In this document: positions 53,576-62,905 of the stretch, in pieces
Position numbering within the stretch: the first letter of the stretch is position 1
How the letters are laid out: every line of letters begins with the position of its first letter
Assembly (NCBI GenBank): GCA_963837355.1
Contig: CAWIMY010000002.1
Span: 62,001-126,000 of the forward strand
Direction of reading: 5' to 3'
Source of the DNA: Aureispira sp963837355
Lineage (GTDB): Bacteria; Bacteroidota; Bacteroidia; Chitinophagales; Saprospiraceae
DNA length: 64,000 nt
Position numbers and translations under genes: made by a program
Notes under the pieces: model-generated
Databases searched by the model: none
What the model was told of the DNA's origin: nothing
Seen by the model: only the letters and a program-made list of their open reading frames with translations

Positions 53576-56500
53576 TTAGTGCGGTTTGCCTAGCAATCCT
53601 TTCACACTTTTGGTCGCTTTATAAGCCAACCAATACATGACGGGCACCACCACCAAGGTTAAGAAGGTCGCGAAAATCAATCCATAGACAATCGTCCAAG
53701 ACATTGCACCCCAGAAAATCGCATTGTCTCCACCAATAAAGATTTGTGGATCCAAATCGGTCAAGAAGGTCGAAAAGTTGAAGTTAAACCCAATCGCTAA
53801 AGGAATTAAACCCAAAACAGTCGTTACGGCTGTTAGCAATACAGGGCGCAAACGCGTTTTCCCGCCTTCGATGATGGCATTTCTGACCGAATCTTCGGGT
53901 AAATAAACGAGGCCTTTTTCCTCTTTTTCTCGATCCTGCATAAAATTGATGTAATCAATCAAGACAATCGCGTTGTTCACCACAATTCCCGCCAAGGAGA
54001 TAATACCAATTCCTGTCATCACGACGACCAAATCCATTCCTGTTATCCAGTAGCCTAAAAATACTCCAATGGTACTGAATAAGATGGACAAGATGATGAT
54101 AAAGGGCATCACTAAAGAGTTGAACTGTGTCACTAGAATCAAGAAAATCGCAAATACCGCAATCAACAAGGCTTGTGACAAGAAGGCCATATTTTCGGCC
54201 ATTTCTTGTTGCTCTCCTGTAAAGACATAATTATAGCCTTCTTCAAAATTCAAATCGGCGTATTCTTGCATGCCTGCTTGTAACTGCTCCACCACTTCAT
54301 TCGCATTGTACCCCTCTAAGACATTAGAGTAAACAGTAATGGTTCGTTTCTCATTCTTACGCTTCACCGCGCTATAAGTAGAACTAGGGCTTTTGGTGGC
54401 TACTGCTGAAATCGGCACTTGGACAATTTGTCCACCTGCATCCATATTTCTAAAAGTAACCAACTGGTTCATCAGTGCCTCGTTGTCGTTTCTGTATTCA
54501 TCGTTGTACCGCAATATAATCGGGTATTCATCCTCGCCATCTTTGAACTTACTCACTTCGCGGCCATACAAGGCCGTATTGAGGGCTTGCGCAATGTCTA
54601 ACGTGGACAAACCATAGCGTCTAGAGGCTTCCCGGTCTACTTTCACAATATCCTGTTGTACCTTCGAGGAAATATTCATATTCAACTCCTCTACACCAGG
54701 CACTTGTAAGTTTTTCAGGTACTCCAATGCCCCTTCTGCAACAATCGTCAACTCCCGCATAGTTTTATCATCTCCAGAAATCTCCAAGTTAATTGGCTTT
54801 CCTGTGGGAGGGCCATCTTGGTTTCTATCGACGACTAAAGAAACGCCTGCATAGCCTTTGAGGGCATTCCGAATAGAATCCATCGCGGCGTACGTCGACA
54901 AGCCTTTTCGTTTATCAGAAGAGACAAAGGCGACCGTAATCCGCGCCTTGTTGGGGGTTGCGCCAGGCTCTGGTGGCTGTGAAGGATCAGACGTATTTTC
55001 TCCAATTTGAGATAAAACAGCCTCTACAATATCCGCCTCTTTAAAGGTTTTGATTGATGCCTCCACTTTTCCCTCCAATTCCTTCATGATCTTATTCGTA
55101 CTTTGAATGTCACTACCAATCGGCAATTCTACAAACGCATTGATGTACAATGGATCTGTCTTGGGAAAGAAAATCACGTTGGGCGCACTGCTTCCGAACA
55201 GTCCAATAGAGCCAAAGAGCAAGAAAATAACTCCTATAAACGTCAATACTGGAATAAAGCCTTTGAGAATAAAACGGATAAACGCATCATAACCGCTCTC
55301 TAAAGCAGGGAGTACTTTGGTTTGGAACAAATAGGTGCCTGGACGAAAGATAAAGTAGTTGACTAAAGTCAGAATTACCGTAAAAAACAAGGCATTTCGC
55401 AACCACATAGTCCCCGCAAAATGGGCAAACACTGCCGCTACAGTCATCGAAGCGACACCAATCATATTATTGCGCAAGTGGCGTTTCTCATCGGGACGCA
55501 CCAGTTCTTCTTTCTCTACTTTCATTAAAACCGACGTAAAGACGGGCGTTAAGACTAGCGCAACAAACAAGGAAGAGGTCAATACAATAATCAACGTCAA
55601 GGGCAAATAGCCCATGAATTCGCCCATGATTCCTGGCCAAAACATCAGCGGCACAAAGGCAGCCAAAGTCGTCGCGGTCGAAGCAATAATTGGCATCGCC
55701 ACCTCACCCGCAGCCTTCTTCGCCGCGTCTATAGGCGAGTAGCCCCCCTGCATGTAGCGATAGATATTTTCCACCACCACAATGGAGTTATCCACCAACA
55801 TCCCCAAAGCCAAAATCAAAGAGAACAAGACAATAACATTGAGAGTAATCCCCATCAAGTTAAGAATCAAAATTCCCATTAGCATAGACAAAGGAATGGC
55901 TAGCCCAACAAATAAGGCATTTCTTAGCCCCAAGAAAAACAGCAACACCAAAACCACTAAGATGATCCCAGAAATAATACTGTTCTGCAAGTTGCTCACC
56001 TGATCCCGTGTATTAATCGACTGGTCATTAAACAGCGTCACGGTCAAATCATCAGGAAAGCGGCTCGCTTGGGCTTTTTCTACAATTTCTTTGATTTTAT
56101 CAGAAGCCGATAGAAGGTTTTCCCCTGCCCGCTTGATGACATCCAAAGAGACAACGGGCAGTCGATCCGAGCGGGCAATACTGGTGGGTTTGGCCACGCC
56201 TTCCACCACTTTCGCTACGTCTCTAATAAAAACCGCGTTCTGAAATTCGCTTTTGATAATGATGTTCTCAATCTCTTTGACCGTTTTGAACTCCCCCACT
56301 ACCCGTACGGAGCGGTTGAATCCATTAAAATTGCGCTCGCCTGCCGACATGGTGATATTTTCCATCGCAATGGCATTGGCAATATCGTTGAAACTGATTT
56401 TTTTGGCCTGCATTTGCTTCCAATCCACATCAATCTGGATTTCTTTCTCTGCCACCCCTTTCAATTTCACTTCTGAAATTTCGGGTAATTTCTCAATCTG

Positions 56501-57028
56501 AGTCTGCAAATACTCTCCAAATTCTCTCAAATCATCATTGGAATAACGCCCTGACAGGTTAACCGTCATAATAGGGAATTCCGAAAAGTTAATTTCAAAT
56601 ACATTGGGGCCTGCCGTCAAATCCTTGGGAAAATCCTTGTCGCCCTTGGCTTTATCCACTGCATCTTTGACCTCTTGCAAGGCTTTATCAACCGTAACAT
56701 TCGTATTGAATTCTACGATGATGTTCGAGAAATCGGCAATGGAATTACCGTCCATTTTCTTGATGCCCGTAATAGACGCCAATTCTTTTTCTAGTGGAAT
56801 CGTAATTAGACTTTCCATGTCCTCCGCCGAGTTACCTGCGTAAGTAGTAGCGACATAAATAGTAGGGATAACGATTTCTGGAAATTGCTCCTTGGGCATC
56901 GTATTGTACGATTGTACTCCAAAGAACAAAATCATAAGGGTAAACAAAAATATACTGGTGGCATTGTCTACCGCAAGGGAGCTCGCCTTAAAATTCCTGT
57001 ATAATTTTTTATCGTTTTTAGTACTCAT
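53576..57028 (-). CDS. RND-family multidrug/metal efflux pump (inner membrane)
   Basis: 1150 residues, the pump subunit of a tripartite efflux system. Twelve transmembrane helices in two halves; the proton-relay Asp lies in LGMLVDNSIVVVENIYRY. Blocks such as VAMPIIASTATTLAAFVPLMF and GIGIISLAGIVVNNAIVLIDY are typical of the HAE1/CzcA group. Substrate class (drug or metal) is not fixed; no Cys/His-rich metal loop is obvious, which favours an HAE1-type organic substrate. Last gene of a tetR-tolC-adaptor-pump operon. Confidence 0.95.
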   Translation of the reverse strand: MSTKNDKKLYRNFKASSLAVDNATSIFLFTLMILFFGVQSYNTMPKEQFPEIVIPTIYVATTYAGNSAEDMESLITIPLEKELASITGIKKMDGNSIADFSNIIVEFNTNVTVDKALQEVKDAVDKAKGDKDFPKDLTAGPNVFEINFSEFPIMTVNLSGRYSNDDLREFGEYLQTQIEKLPEISEVKLKGVAEKEIQIDVDWKQMQAKKISFNDIANAIAMENITMSAGERNFNGFNRSVRVVGEFKTVKEIENIIIKSEFQNAVFIRDVAKVVEGVAKPTSIARSDRLPVVSLDVIKRAGENLLSASDKIKEIVEKAQASRFPDDLTVTLFNDQSINTRDQVSNLQNSIISGIILVVLVLLFFLGLRNALFVGLAIPLSMLMGILILNLMGITLNVIVLFSLILALGMLVDNSIVVVENIYRYMQGGYSPIDAAKKAAGEVAMPIIASTATTLAAFVPLMFWPGIMGEFMGYLPLTLIIVLTSSLFVALVLTPVFTSVLMKVEKEELVRPDEKRHLRNNMIGVASMTVAAVFAHFAGTMWLRNALFFTVILTLVNYFIFRPGTYLFQTKVLPALESGYDAFIRFILKGFIPVLTFIGVIFLLFGSIGLFGSSAPNVIFFPKTDPLYINAFVELPIGSDIQSTNKIMKELEGKVEASIKTFKEADIVEAVLSQIGENTSDPSQPPEPGATPNKARITVAFVSSDKRKGLSTYAAMDSIRNALKGYAGVSLVVDRNQDGPPTGKPINLEISGDDKTMRELTIVAEGALEYLKNLQVPGVEELNMNISSKVQQDIVKVDREASRRYGLSTLDIAQALNTALYGREVSKFKDGEDEYPIILRYNDEYRNDNEALMNQLVTFRNMDAGGQIVQVPISAVATKSPSSTYSAVKRKNEKRTITVYSNVLEGYNANEVVEQLQAGMQEYADLNFEEGYNYVFTGEQQEMAENMAFLSQALLIAVFAIFLILVTQFNSLVMPFIIILSILFSTIGVFLGYWITGMDLVVVMTGIGIISLAGIVVNNAIVLIDYINFMQDREKEEKGLVYLPEDSVRNAIIEGGKTRLRPVLLTAVTTVLGLIPLAIGFNFNFSTFLTDLDPQIFIGGDNAIFWGAMSWTIVYGLIFATFLTLVVVPVMYWLAYKATKSVKGLLGKPH

Positions 57029-57067
57029 TGTTTGATTTTTTAACGGGTTGTCCGTCGTTTTAGACGA

Positions 57068-58218
57068 CTATTGAGGCAATACTTTTACTAAATCCCCTTC
57101 GGCTACTTGGCGTGCGCCTTTCATCAATAAGACATCGTCTTTGGTTAAGCCTGAAGCAACAACCGTCTCATTATTAAAACTTCTTCCCGTTTGAATGAGT
57201 TTCTTAGCGGCTTTGCCTCCTTCTAAGGCCATGACGTAACTAGAGCCGCTCACGTCTTGCATAATCAACTGATCGGCCACCACCACAGCATCCTTCGCCG
57301 TATAATCGTTGACCAATACCGTCGCCAATAAATTGGGCTTTATTACCCCGTTATTTTTCACCGTCGCTTCGATTTCAAAAGTACGGTTGGCAGAATTGAT
57401 CGTGCGACCAATTGTTTTGATACGGCCTTCTTGTTCCATTTCTAAGGCAGGAAATTTGATGGTTACCGCTTCTCCTGTTTTGACTTGTCCCAAGTAAATC
57501 TCAGGAATAGCCGCGACTACTTTTAAGTCTTTGGTATTGAGAATAGTAATAATCGGAGCACCTGGCCCTGCTACTTCCCCTTCGCGCACCATAACGGCAT
57601 CAACATACCCACTGATCGGCGCGTAAATGGTAGATTTAGACAACTCATACTGCAAGCTTTCTTTGTTCTTCTTCAAGGATTCTACTTGACTTTTTGCTTG
57701 CAAGTACTGGACTTCCGAGCCAATTTTCTGCTTCCACAGGTTTTCTTGGCGCTTAAAAATGTCTTCTGCTAAACTCAACGATTCGTCCAGTTGTGCAATG
57801 CTTTTGCGCACACTCTCCAAGTTTACTTTGCCCACGAGAGCCCCTTTGCTAATATAGTCGCCTTCCTTCACCCGTAAATTGGTCAAGCGGCCCCTGTTTC
57901 GCTACTGGCATAAGCAGGATCTTGTACGGGTACAACATTGGCTTGCACCTCTACATAGTGGTTAAAATCCTTTACGGTAACAGGAGCGGTAGTTACAGGA
58001 ACGATTTTCTCTTTGGGCGGATTGGGATCCAATTTGATCGCCAACGCTTCTAAGGTTTCGATTTCCGTTTTTAGTGTGCGCATTTCTTCGCGCTTAATCT
58101 TCAGAGCTGCGCGGGCTTCCGCTACAGTTTCAGGTTCTTTGTCGGCCTTTTCGCCGCCACAGGCAACCACCATCAAAAAGAAGGAAGCGATGCCCAAAAG
58201 GTATAGTACGTTTTTCAT
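57068..58218 (-). pseudogene. RND periplasmic adaptor (HlyD/MFP type), one frameshift
   Basis: Two frames join into about 382 residues. The first (58218 to 57883) carries a lipoprotein signal (LLGIASFFLMVVACGG; Cys after VVA), a coiled coil (LKIKREEMRTLKTEIETLEA) and EVQANVVPVQDPAYASSETG. The second (from 57886) continues RLTNLRVKEGDYISKGALVG with lipoyl and barrel domains, ending VAEGDLVKVLPQ. Adding one G to the four-G run near 57890 restores SSETGGRLTNL, a standard MFP junction. The pump and channel genes beside it look intact, so either the operon is dead here or the sequence has a homopolymer error. Confidence 0.82.
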
Positions 58219-58257
58219 TATTTAGTTATAATATGGTCGTAAAACTAGTGTTTGTTA

Positions 58258-59598
58258 TTATTTGCCTAAGGCTTTGTCAAGCGCTGATTTTGCTAGTACC
58301 AAGTCATACAAAGCATTGAGGCGATTGGCCTGCGTGCGGTACAACTCTTGCTCGGCTTGTGTCATTTCTAAGCTAGACCCCACCCCTTCGCGGTACTTGA
58401 TACGGGTTGTTTCTAGGATGCGTTCGGCTAGTGCCAAATTTTCATCTTGATTGTCCAAACGCGCTTTGGCGTTGCGGTAGTTTCCTCGGGCGTTGACTAC
58501 TTCCAATTGAATGCCGCGTTCTAAATCGTTTAGTTGCAATTGAAATTTTGCCACATCAATACGGGCGCGCTTGATCTTCGCCGCCTTGTCCAAGCCGTCA
58601 AAAATCGGCACGTTCAACGTTGCACCAATAATTGTTATTGGAAAAAAGCCAGGGGCATCGTTGTCAAATAAATCATTGCGTTGCAACTGCTGCTGGTGGG
58701 TAAAAAAGGCGGTCAAGTTGGGTAAGTACCCCATGTGAAAACGCTTAATGTTCAACTCGTTTAGGGCAATGGTTCTTTTTAGAATATCCGTCTCGATACG
58801 GCGATCATACTGGATGTCTCCTTGCAAATCGGCTGTTTCCACTAAAGCCAATACATCTTCTAAGCGCTCTGTGAGCACGATACTGTCCTGAATAGGATAA
58901 TTCATTTGAAACTTAAGTACGTTTTTCGCCAATTGCATCTGACGAATCAAGCCATCCAATTGCACTTGCAAGTTTGACAAAGACAAATCTAAGCGATCGA
59001 CATCCAAGCGCTCTACCATGCCATTCTCATAGAACGCATTGGTTTCAAATCGAATTTTCTCCAAATTTTCAATATTGAGCAATAAAACGTCTTTGTTCTC
59101 TTCTACTAACAACGCTTGTAGATAGGCTTGTACGACGTTATACTTAATATCATACTCGGTCAAATCGGCTTGACGTTTGGTCATCTCCAACAACCCTTTA
59201 GAAGCCTTCAGTCCCACGAAGTAAGAACCATCCATCACTAAAGTACTCACCGTAATAGAAGGGGTTAAACTATGACGGGTGCCGAACTGCACCTCCGAAA
59301 ATCCAGGCTCTGGCGCAGGGGCGCCAGGAATAGCAAACGCATCGTTAGGAATCAACTGCGTAGGCAGATCAATATAATAATTGTATTCTACTTTTCCATT
59401 AACTTTAGGCAGGCCAATAGCCGTATACTCTTGTACATCTGCTTTCGCACGGGCAATATCTAGTTGCGCACGACGAACGCTGTTACTTTTGGCTTGGGCA
59501 TACCCAATGGCTTCTGACAGAGAAAATTCCTCGATCTGCTGCGCTTGCACACCAAAAGCCAACAATAGAGCGGCTAATAAAATACTTGTTGTTTTCAT
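58258..59598 (-). CDS. TolC-family outer-membrane efflux channel
   Basis: 446 residues with a signal peptide (TTSILLAALLLAFGVQAQ). Two OEP halves: an N-terminal one (FSLSEAIGYAQAKSNSVRRA) and a second with LNDLERGIQLEVVNARGNYRNAKARLDNQ. TolC proteins form the trimeric outer-membrane duct of RND pumps. The gene is the second of the efflux operon and follows the regulator with about 57 bp between them. Confidence 0.92.
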   Translation of the reverse strand: MKTTSILLAALLLAFGVQAQQIEEFSLSEAIGYAQAKSNSVRRAQLDIARAKADVQEYTAIGLPKVNGKVEYNYYIDLPTQLIPNDAFAIPGAPAPEPGFSEVQFGTRHSLTPSITVSTLVMDGSYFVGLKASKGLLEMTKRQADLTEYDIKYNVVQAYLQALLVEENKDVLLLNIENLEKIRFETNAFYENGMVERLDVDRLDLSLSNLQVQLDGLIRQMQLAKNVLKFQMNYPIQDSIVLTERLEDVLALVETADLQGDIQYDRRIETDILKRTIALNELNIKRFHMGYLPNLTAFFTHQQQLQRNDLFDNDAPGFFPITIIGATLNVPIFDGLDKAAKIKRARIDVAKFQLQLNDLERGIQLEVVNARGNYRNAKARLDNQDENLALAERILETTRIKYREGVGSSLEMTQAEQELYRTQANRLNALYDLVLAKSALDKALGK

Positions 59599-59655
59599 GT
59601 TGTAATGCTATCGTTTGATGATCTGTTAACGATTTATAATACTATTTAGAATAGC

Positions 59656-60282
59656 TTAATGTATTTGTTTTTCTGGGTCTAAATCGTCGCCCAACTCTTG
59701 GAGCAACACGCGGCCTTTCTCTGAAACAATCGCGTTGATGTGGTATTTAGTCATCTCGCTGTGCAAGATGGAAGAGGGAAAACGCTCGATAGGGTAAAAA
59801 TCTAAGTCCGTCAACATCAGCATAAGACTCACATGAATCCTAGCGGTCAACTCTACGTGCAATTCAGCACGGTACAAGCCTTCTTCCACGCCTTTTTTTA
59901 GATTGCTCTCTACGATGCCAAGAACGTCCTTGCGCTGAAACACATTGAGCGACTCCCAAACAGGACGGTGGTATTTTTTGAGGTCAAAAAGTAAAGAAGG
60001 GTTGATATCATTCATGTGTTTTTGGGCATACATACTAATACGCAAAAGTGCTTCAATAGCATTGTTAGCACTGTTCATGATTTGCAGACATTCTCGACGG
60101 TCTTCTTGAATATGGCGTTGCATAATCTGCTCTACTAAATCGCGTTTGTTTTCTACGTGAACGTAAAGCGTTTTTTTCGACATCCCCAGATCCCGCGCTA
60201 TATCCGCCATCGTAACACTCCGAATACCGTATTTGTAAAACAGCGTCTCCGCCGCTTCTAATATTTTTGTCAGTTCATCCAC
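59656..60282 (-). CDS. TetR-family transcriptional regulator
   Basis: 208 residues, GTG start. The N-terminal HTH is typical: TILEAAETLFYKYGIRSVTMADIARDLGMSKKTLYVHVENK (residues about 5-45, in shorter pieces). The C-terminal domain is helical and variable, as expected for an inducer-binding pocket. It is the first gene of the efflux operon and presumably represses it, binding the palindrome at 60334-60359. Confidence 0.92.
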   Translation of the reverse strand: MDELTKILEAAETLFYKYGIRSVTMADIARDLGMSKKTLYVHVENKRDLVEQIMQRHIQEDRRECLQIMNSANNAIEALLRISMYAQKHMNDINPSLLFDLKKYHRPVWESLNVFQRKDVLGIVESNLKKGVEEGLYRAELHVELTARIHVSLMLMLTDLDFYPIERFPSSILHSEMTKYHINAIVSEKGRVLLQELGDDLDPEKQIH

Positions 60283-60617
60283 TCGTATCTCTTACTGGTT
60301 GTTTTATTGTACGTTCATTTTTTTGCCCTCACAGAAACTATAATCTTAAATATAGTTTCTTAAGTTTCCTCACAAACAAAAAAATTCCTTTGATAACGCA
60401 AAGGTAAGCTAAAAACGCAGGAAACCTAAATTTGTTCTAAAGTTTCCGAAGTTTTTTTAAGTTTTTTCTTGCTCCACAAATCTTGCGAATCACGAAAAGT
60501 TCATGGTTTGGCCTGACTTTTTCTCTCTTTTAGTTATTTTTAAGAAAAAAGTCCCTTTTAAGGCATTTTTGCGGCGTAGGCAACGACATTTTGAGTTTTT
60601 TTTAACTGTATAAGACT
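60283..60617. other. 335-bp divergent region with the efflux operator
   Basis: Holds the palindrome at 60334-60359 and the presumed promoter of the efflux operon, plus a second looser inverted repeat (GGAAAC at about 60420 and GTTTCC at about 60442). The plus-strand gene starts at 60618. Confidence 0.6.
60334..60359. promoter_or_regulatory. Putative TetR operator palindrome
   Basis: GAAACTATA and TATAGTTTC are perfectly complementary around an 8-bp spacer, about 50 bp upstream of the tetR start. Length and position suit a TetR-family operator that overlaps the operon promoter. Confidence 0.65.
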
Positions 60618-61349
60618 ATGAGACACTCCCTTTTGATTTATTTTTTCTTAGGCCTTTGCTTACTTTCTTCCTGCTCTTCTTGCGGGGATCGGGCAAAGGA
60701 GACGAGCTTTGACAGTAGTTTATCAACGTTGGGCAACGGCAAAGCGTTGAACGAAGTTATTATGGGTAGCGAAGAAGAGCGCTTACAGGCCGATATCAAT
60801 CGCATGATTGACGAGCAAGTAGCCGTGTCAAATACCATCCAATCCAAACGGGTACAAACGATGATTGCGGGCTTTGAGTTGGGCATGTCGCACAGCGAGG
60901 TGAAGAAACACTTTTTGCGCATGAAGCAAAAAAAGCATTTGGTGCGCGTGCAGAAACGCGATAAAGGCTCCAAAAAAGTGTATGAATATGTGTACCGCCT
61001 GCCCCTCGCATCGGGCAATGCCAATACCTCTTTTAACTTTGAACACCAACGTGGGGGTGGCGTCTACAAATTGATTTGTGAACCACAAAAACTTCGCAAA
61101 CTGAGCAAGCCCGCCTTTTTGAAAGAAGTACACGCCTTATTAACTGACTGGTATGGCCCGCACAATTTCCAACTGCCCAACCAAAATGACTGCGCGCGCT
61201 ACGTCTGGATTGCTGGCAACCGCTATTTGGATTTGTATGCGACGGCTAAACAAGTAGAATTTACCTATACCGACCTCAAATCGGAAATTCCGCCCAATAT
61301 TGATGGCGGCGGCGAGGAGCGCCCTGCTAGCGAGGCATTATTACAATAA
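60618..61349 (+). CDS. Hypothetical lipoprotein
   Basis: 243 residues with a lipoprotein signal (LIYFFLGLCLLSSCSSC: lipobox LSSC). The mature part contains a helical stretch (ADINRMIDEQVAVSNTIQSK), GFELGMSHSEVKKHFLRMKQ, and a beta-rich region with GGGVYKLICEP; family unknown. It ends 5 bp before the next gene, so the two are co-transcribed. Probably periplasmic or outer-membrane. Confidence 0.8.
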   Translation: MRHSLLIYFFLGLCLLSSCSSCGDRAKETSFDSSLSTLGNGKALNEVIMGSEEERLQADINRMIDEQVAVSNTIQSKRVQTMIAGFELGMSHSEVKKHFLRMKQKKHLVRVQKRDKGSKKVYEYVYRLPLASGNANTSFNFEHQRGGGVYKLICEPQKLRKLSKPAFLKEVHALLTDWYGPHNFQLPNQNDCARYVWIAGNRYLDLYATAKQVEFTYTDLKSEIPPNIDGGGEERPASEALLQ

Positions 61350-61354
61350 CTAGT

Positions 61355-61912
61355 ATGATGGATAAGAGAATAGATTTCTATACACCAGCAACAGGCCAAG
61401 CCTTCGATTTTGATCCAACGTACAATCGGCTGTACTTCCTCAAGCGCGATGCCCCCACCAATGATAAAAAAAGCTGGGGAGGCCGTAAAGACAACAACGA
61501 GGCAGAGCACTATTCCAATCTTTTGATCTGGGACGTGGCCACTCAAAAGAAACATGTTCTGTTGACCGAAGCACTCGCCTTGACCCACGACATTCGTGGA
61601 TGCTATTATGAACACCATTATGACGAGGAAAAAAAGACGCTTTTCTTCAATCGGCAGTTGACGACCATGAATTATGCGAACTTGGAGCAACATAAGTTGA
61701 ACGATGCGCTACTACTCTTGACGATTCACCGAGAAAGCAACCGCCGTTATCTATGGCTGGCCCATAAAAGCGGCCAAGGGCTGAGAGAGGTGGCTCAATT
61801 GTCCAAAGGAGACGACTGGCATCTGGATGTGGGCAACCGTGTTTTGCGTATTATAGAACATCAAAAACGAGACCTCTATATCAAAGAAATTCCTTGGCAA
61901 GCCCCGTCCTAA
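61355..61912 (+). CDS. Hypothetical protein, beta-propeller-like composition
   Basis: 185 residues without a signal peptide. Features include FDFDPTYNRLYFLKRDAP, HYSNLLIWDVATQKKHVLL and WHLDVGNRVLRIIEHQKRDLY, with strand-turn-strand patterns seen in propeller blades, but no known family was identified. Starts 5 bp after the preceding lipoprotein gene, so they form a two-gene operon. Function unknown. Confidence 0.75.
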   Translation: MMDKRIDFYTPATGQAFDFDPTYNRLYFLKRDAPTNDKKSWGGRKDNNEAEHYSNLLIWDVATQKKHVLLTEALALTHDIRGCYYEHHYDEEKKTLFFNRQLTTMNYANLEQHKLNDALLLLTIHRESNRRYLWLAHKSGQGLREVAQLSKGDDWHLDVGNRVLRIIEHQKRDLYIKEIPWQAPS

Positions 61913-61925
61913 CACTATCTTGTTT

Positions 61926-62123
61926 ATGTTATCAACAACCAATTTACTTGCACCTTTGCCTGACGCTATCTTAACCACGGCTTTCTATGACGAGAAATAC
62001 GGTTCTTACTATAGAAATTTACAGGGAACCATCGAACATAGCCACTATCATTTAGGTCAGCTCGTTTTGGTCAAAAAGATCCTTCGCCAAGAAGCGAAGC
62101 CGTCTCTTACAGTGACCAACTAA
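61926..62123 (+). pseudogene. C-terminal fragment of a DinB-like protein
   Basis: 65 residues. FYDEKYGSYYRNLQGTIEHS and HYHLGQLVLVKKIL match the end of DinB/DUF1572 proteins, where a histidine and the GQI/GQL block belong to the metal site, but these proteins are about 150 residues and the N-terminal two-thirds is absent. A 13-bp gap to the upstream gene leaves no room for it. Treated as a truncated relic. Confidence 0.55.
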
Positions 62124-62281
62124 CGAAGGAATTACACGGTAGAAATACAATACGCTTCTTCGCCTATACGGCTATTCTAAAAATTCTTACTATCTTGCGG
62201 CGCTTTTATAATTAAGGTATGGGGGTTGTTTCAACCACTTTACTATCCTAACAATTGACCATCGCCGTTTACCGTTACAAC

Positions 62282-62716
62282 ATGAAGGTAAAGATCATTA
62301 ACCATTCTGACAACGCGCTGCCGCACTATGCTACCACTGGGAGTGCAGGCATGGACTTGCGAGCTCACCTCGACCAAGCGGTCGTATTGCAACCCTTGGA
62401 GCGTCGTGTTATTCCTACAGGGCTTTCTATTGAATTGCCACAAGGCTATGAGGCGCAAGTACGTCCTAGAAGTGGGCTAGCCCTCAAAAAAGGCCTATCT
62501 ATTCCCAATGCTCCTGGTACGATTGATAGTGACTATCGCGGCGAAATTGGCGTCATTATTATCAATTTATCCAATGTTCCCGTTACCATTGAACCTGCCG
62601 AACGCATCGCTCAACTGGTCGTTGCCAAACACGAAATAGTGGAATGGGAACCCGTTAGCGAGCTCGCCGACTCTACTCGTGGTACGGGTGGCTATGGCAG
62701 CACAGGCAAAGCCTAA
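62282..62716 (+). CDS. dut: dUTP diphosphatase
   Basis: 144 residues from ATG 62282; an in-frame TTG at 62255 precedes it but adds non-conserved residues. All five dUTPase motifs are visible: GSAGMDL, IELPQGYEAQVRPRSGLA (the PRSGLA motif), GTIDSDYRGEI, ERIAQLVV and the C-terminal RGTGGYGSTG (flexible arm that closes over dUTP). It forms a trimer and hydrolyses dUTP to dUMP, limiting uracil incorporation and providing precursor for dTTP. Confidence 0.95.
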   Translation: MKVKIINHSDNALPHYATTGSAGMDLRAHLDQAVVLQPLERRVIPTGLSIELPQGYEAQVRPRSGLALKKGLSIPNAPGTIDSDYRGEIGVIIINLSNVPVTIEPAERIAQLVVAKHEIVEWEPVSELADSTRGTGGYGSTGKA

Positions 62717-62905
62717 TTTTTTATAGAACCACTCCCCACAAAAAAGAATAGCAGCCCCAATAAACAGGCTGTACTCGTTGTTTCTATCTAAGCTTAGAAC
62801 AACCCTTTTTTTAAAATAGATGGCTACTTAAATCAAGAACCACTGCCTTATTGTCTTGTGCAAAACGGCTAAAGTTGCCCATTTCACTAATTGTCAACAC
62901 TACTT

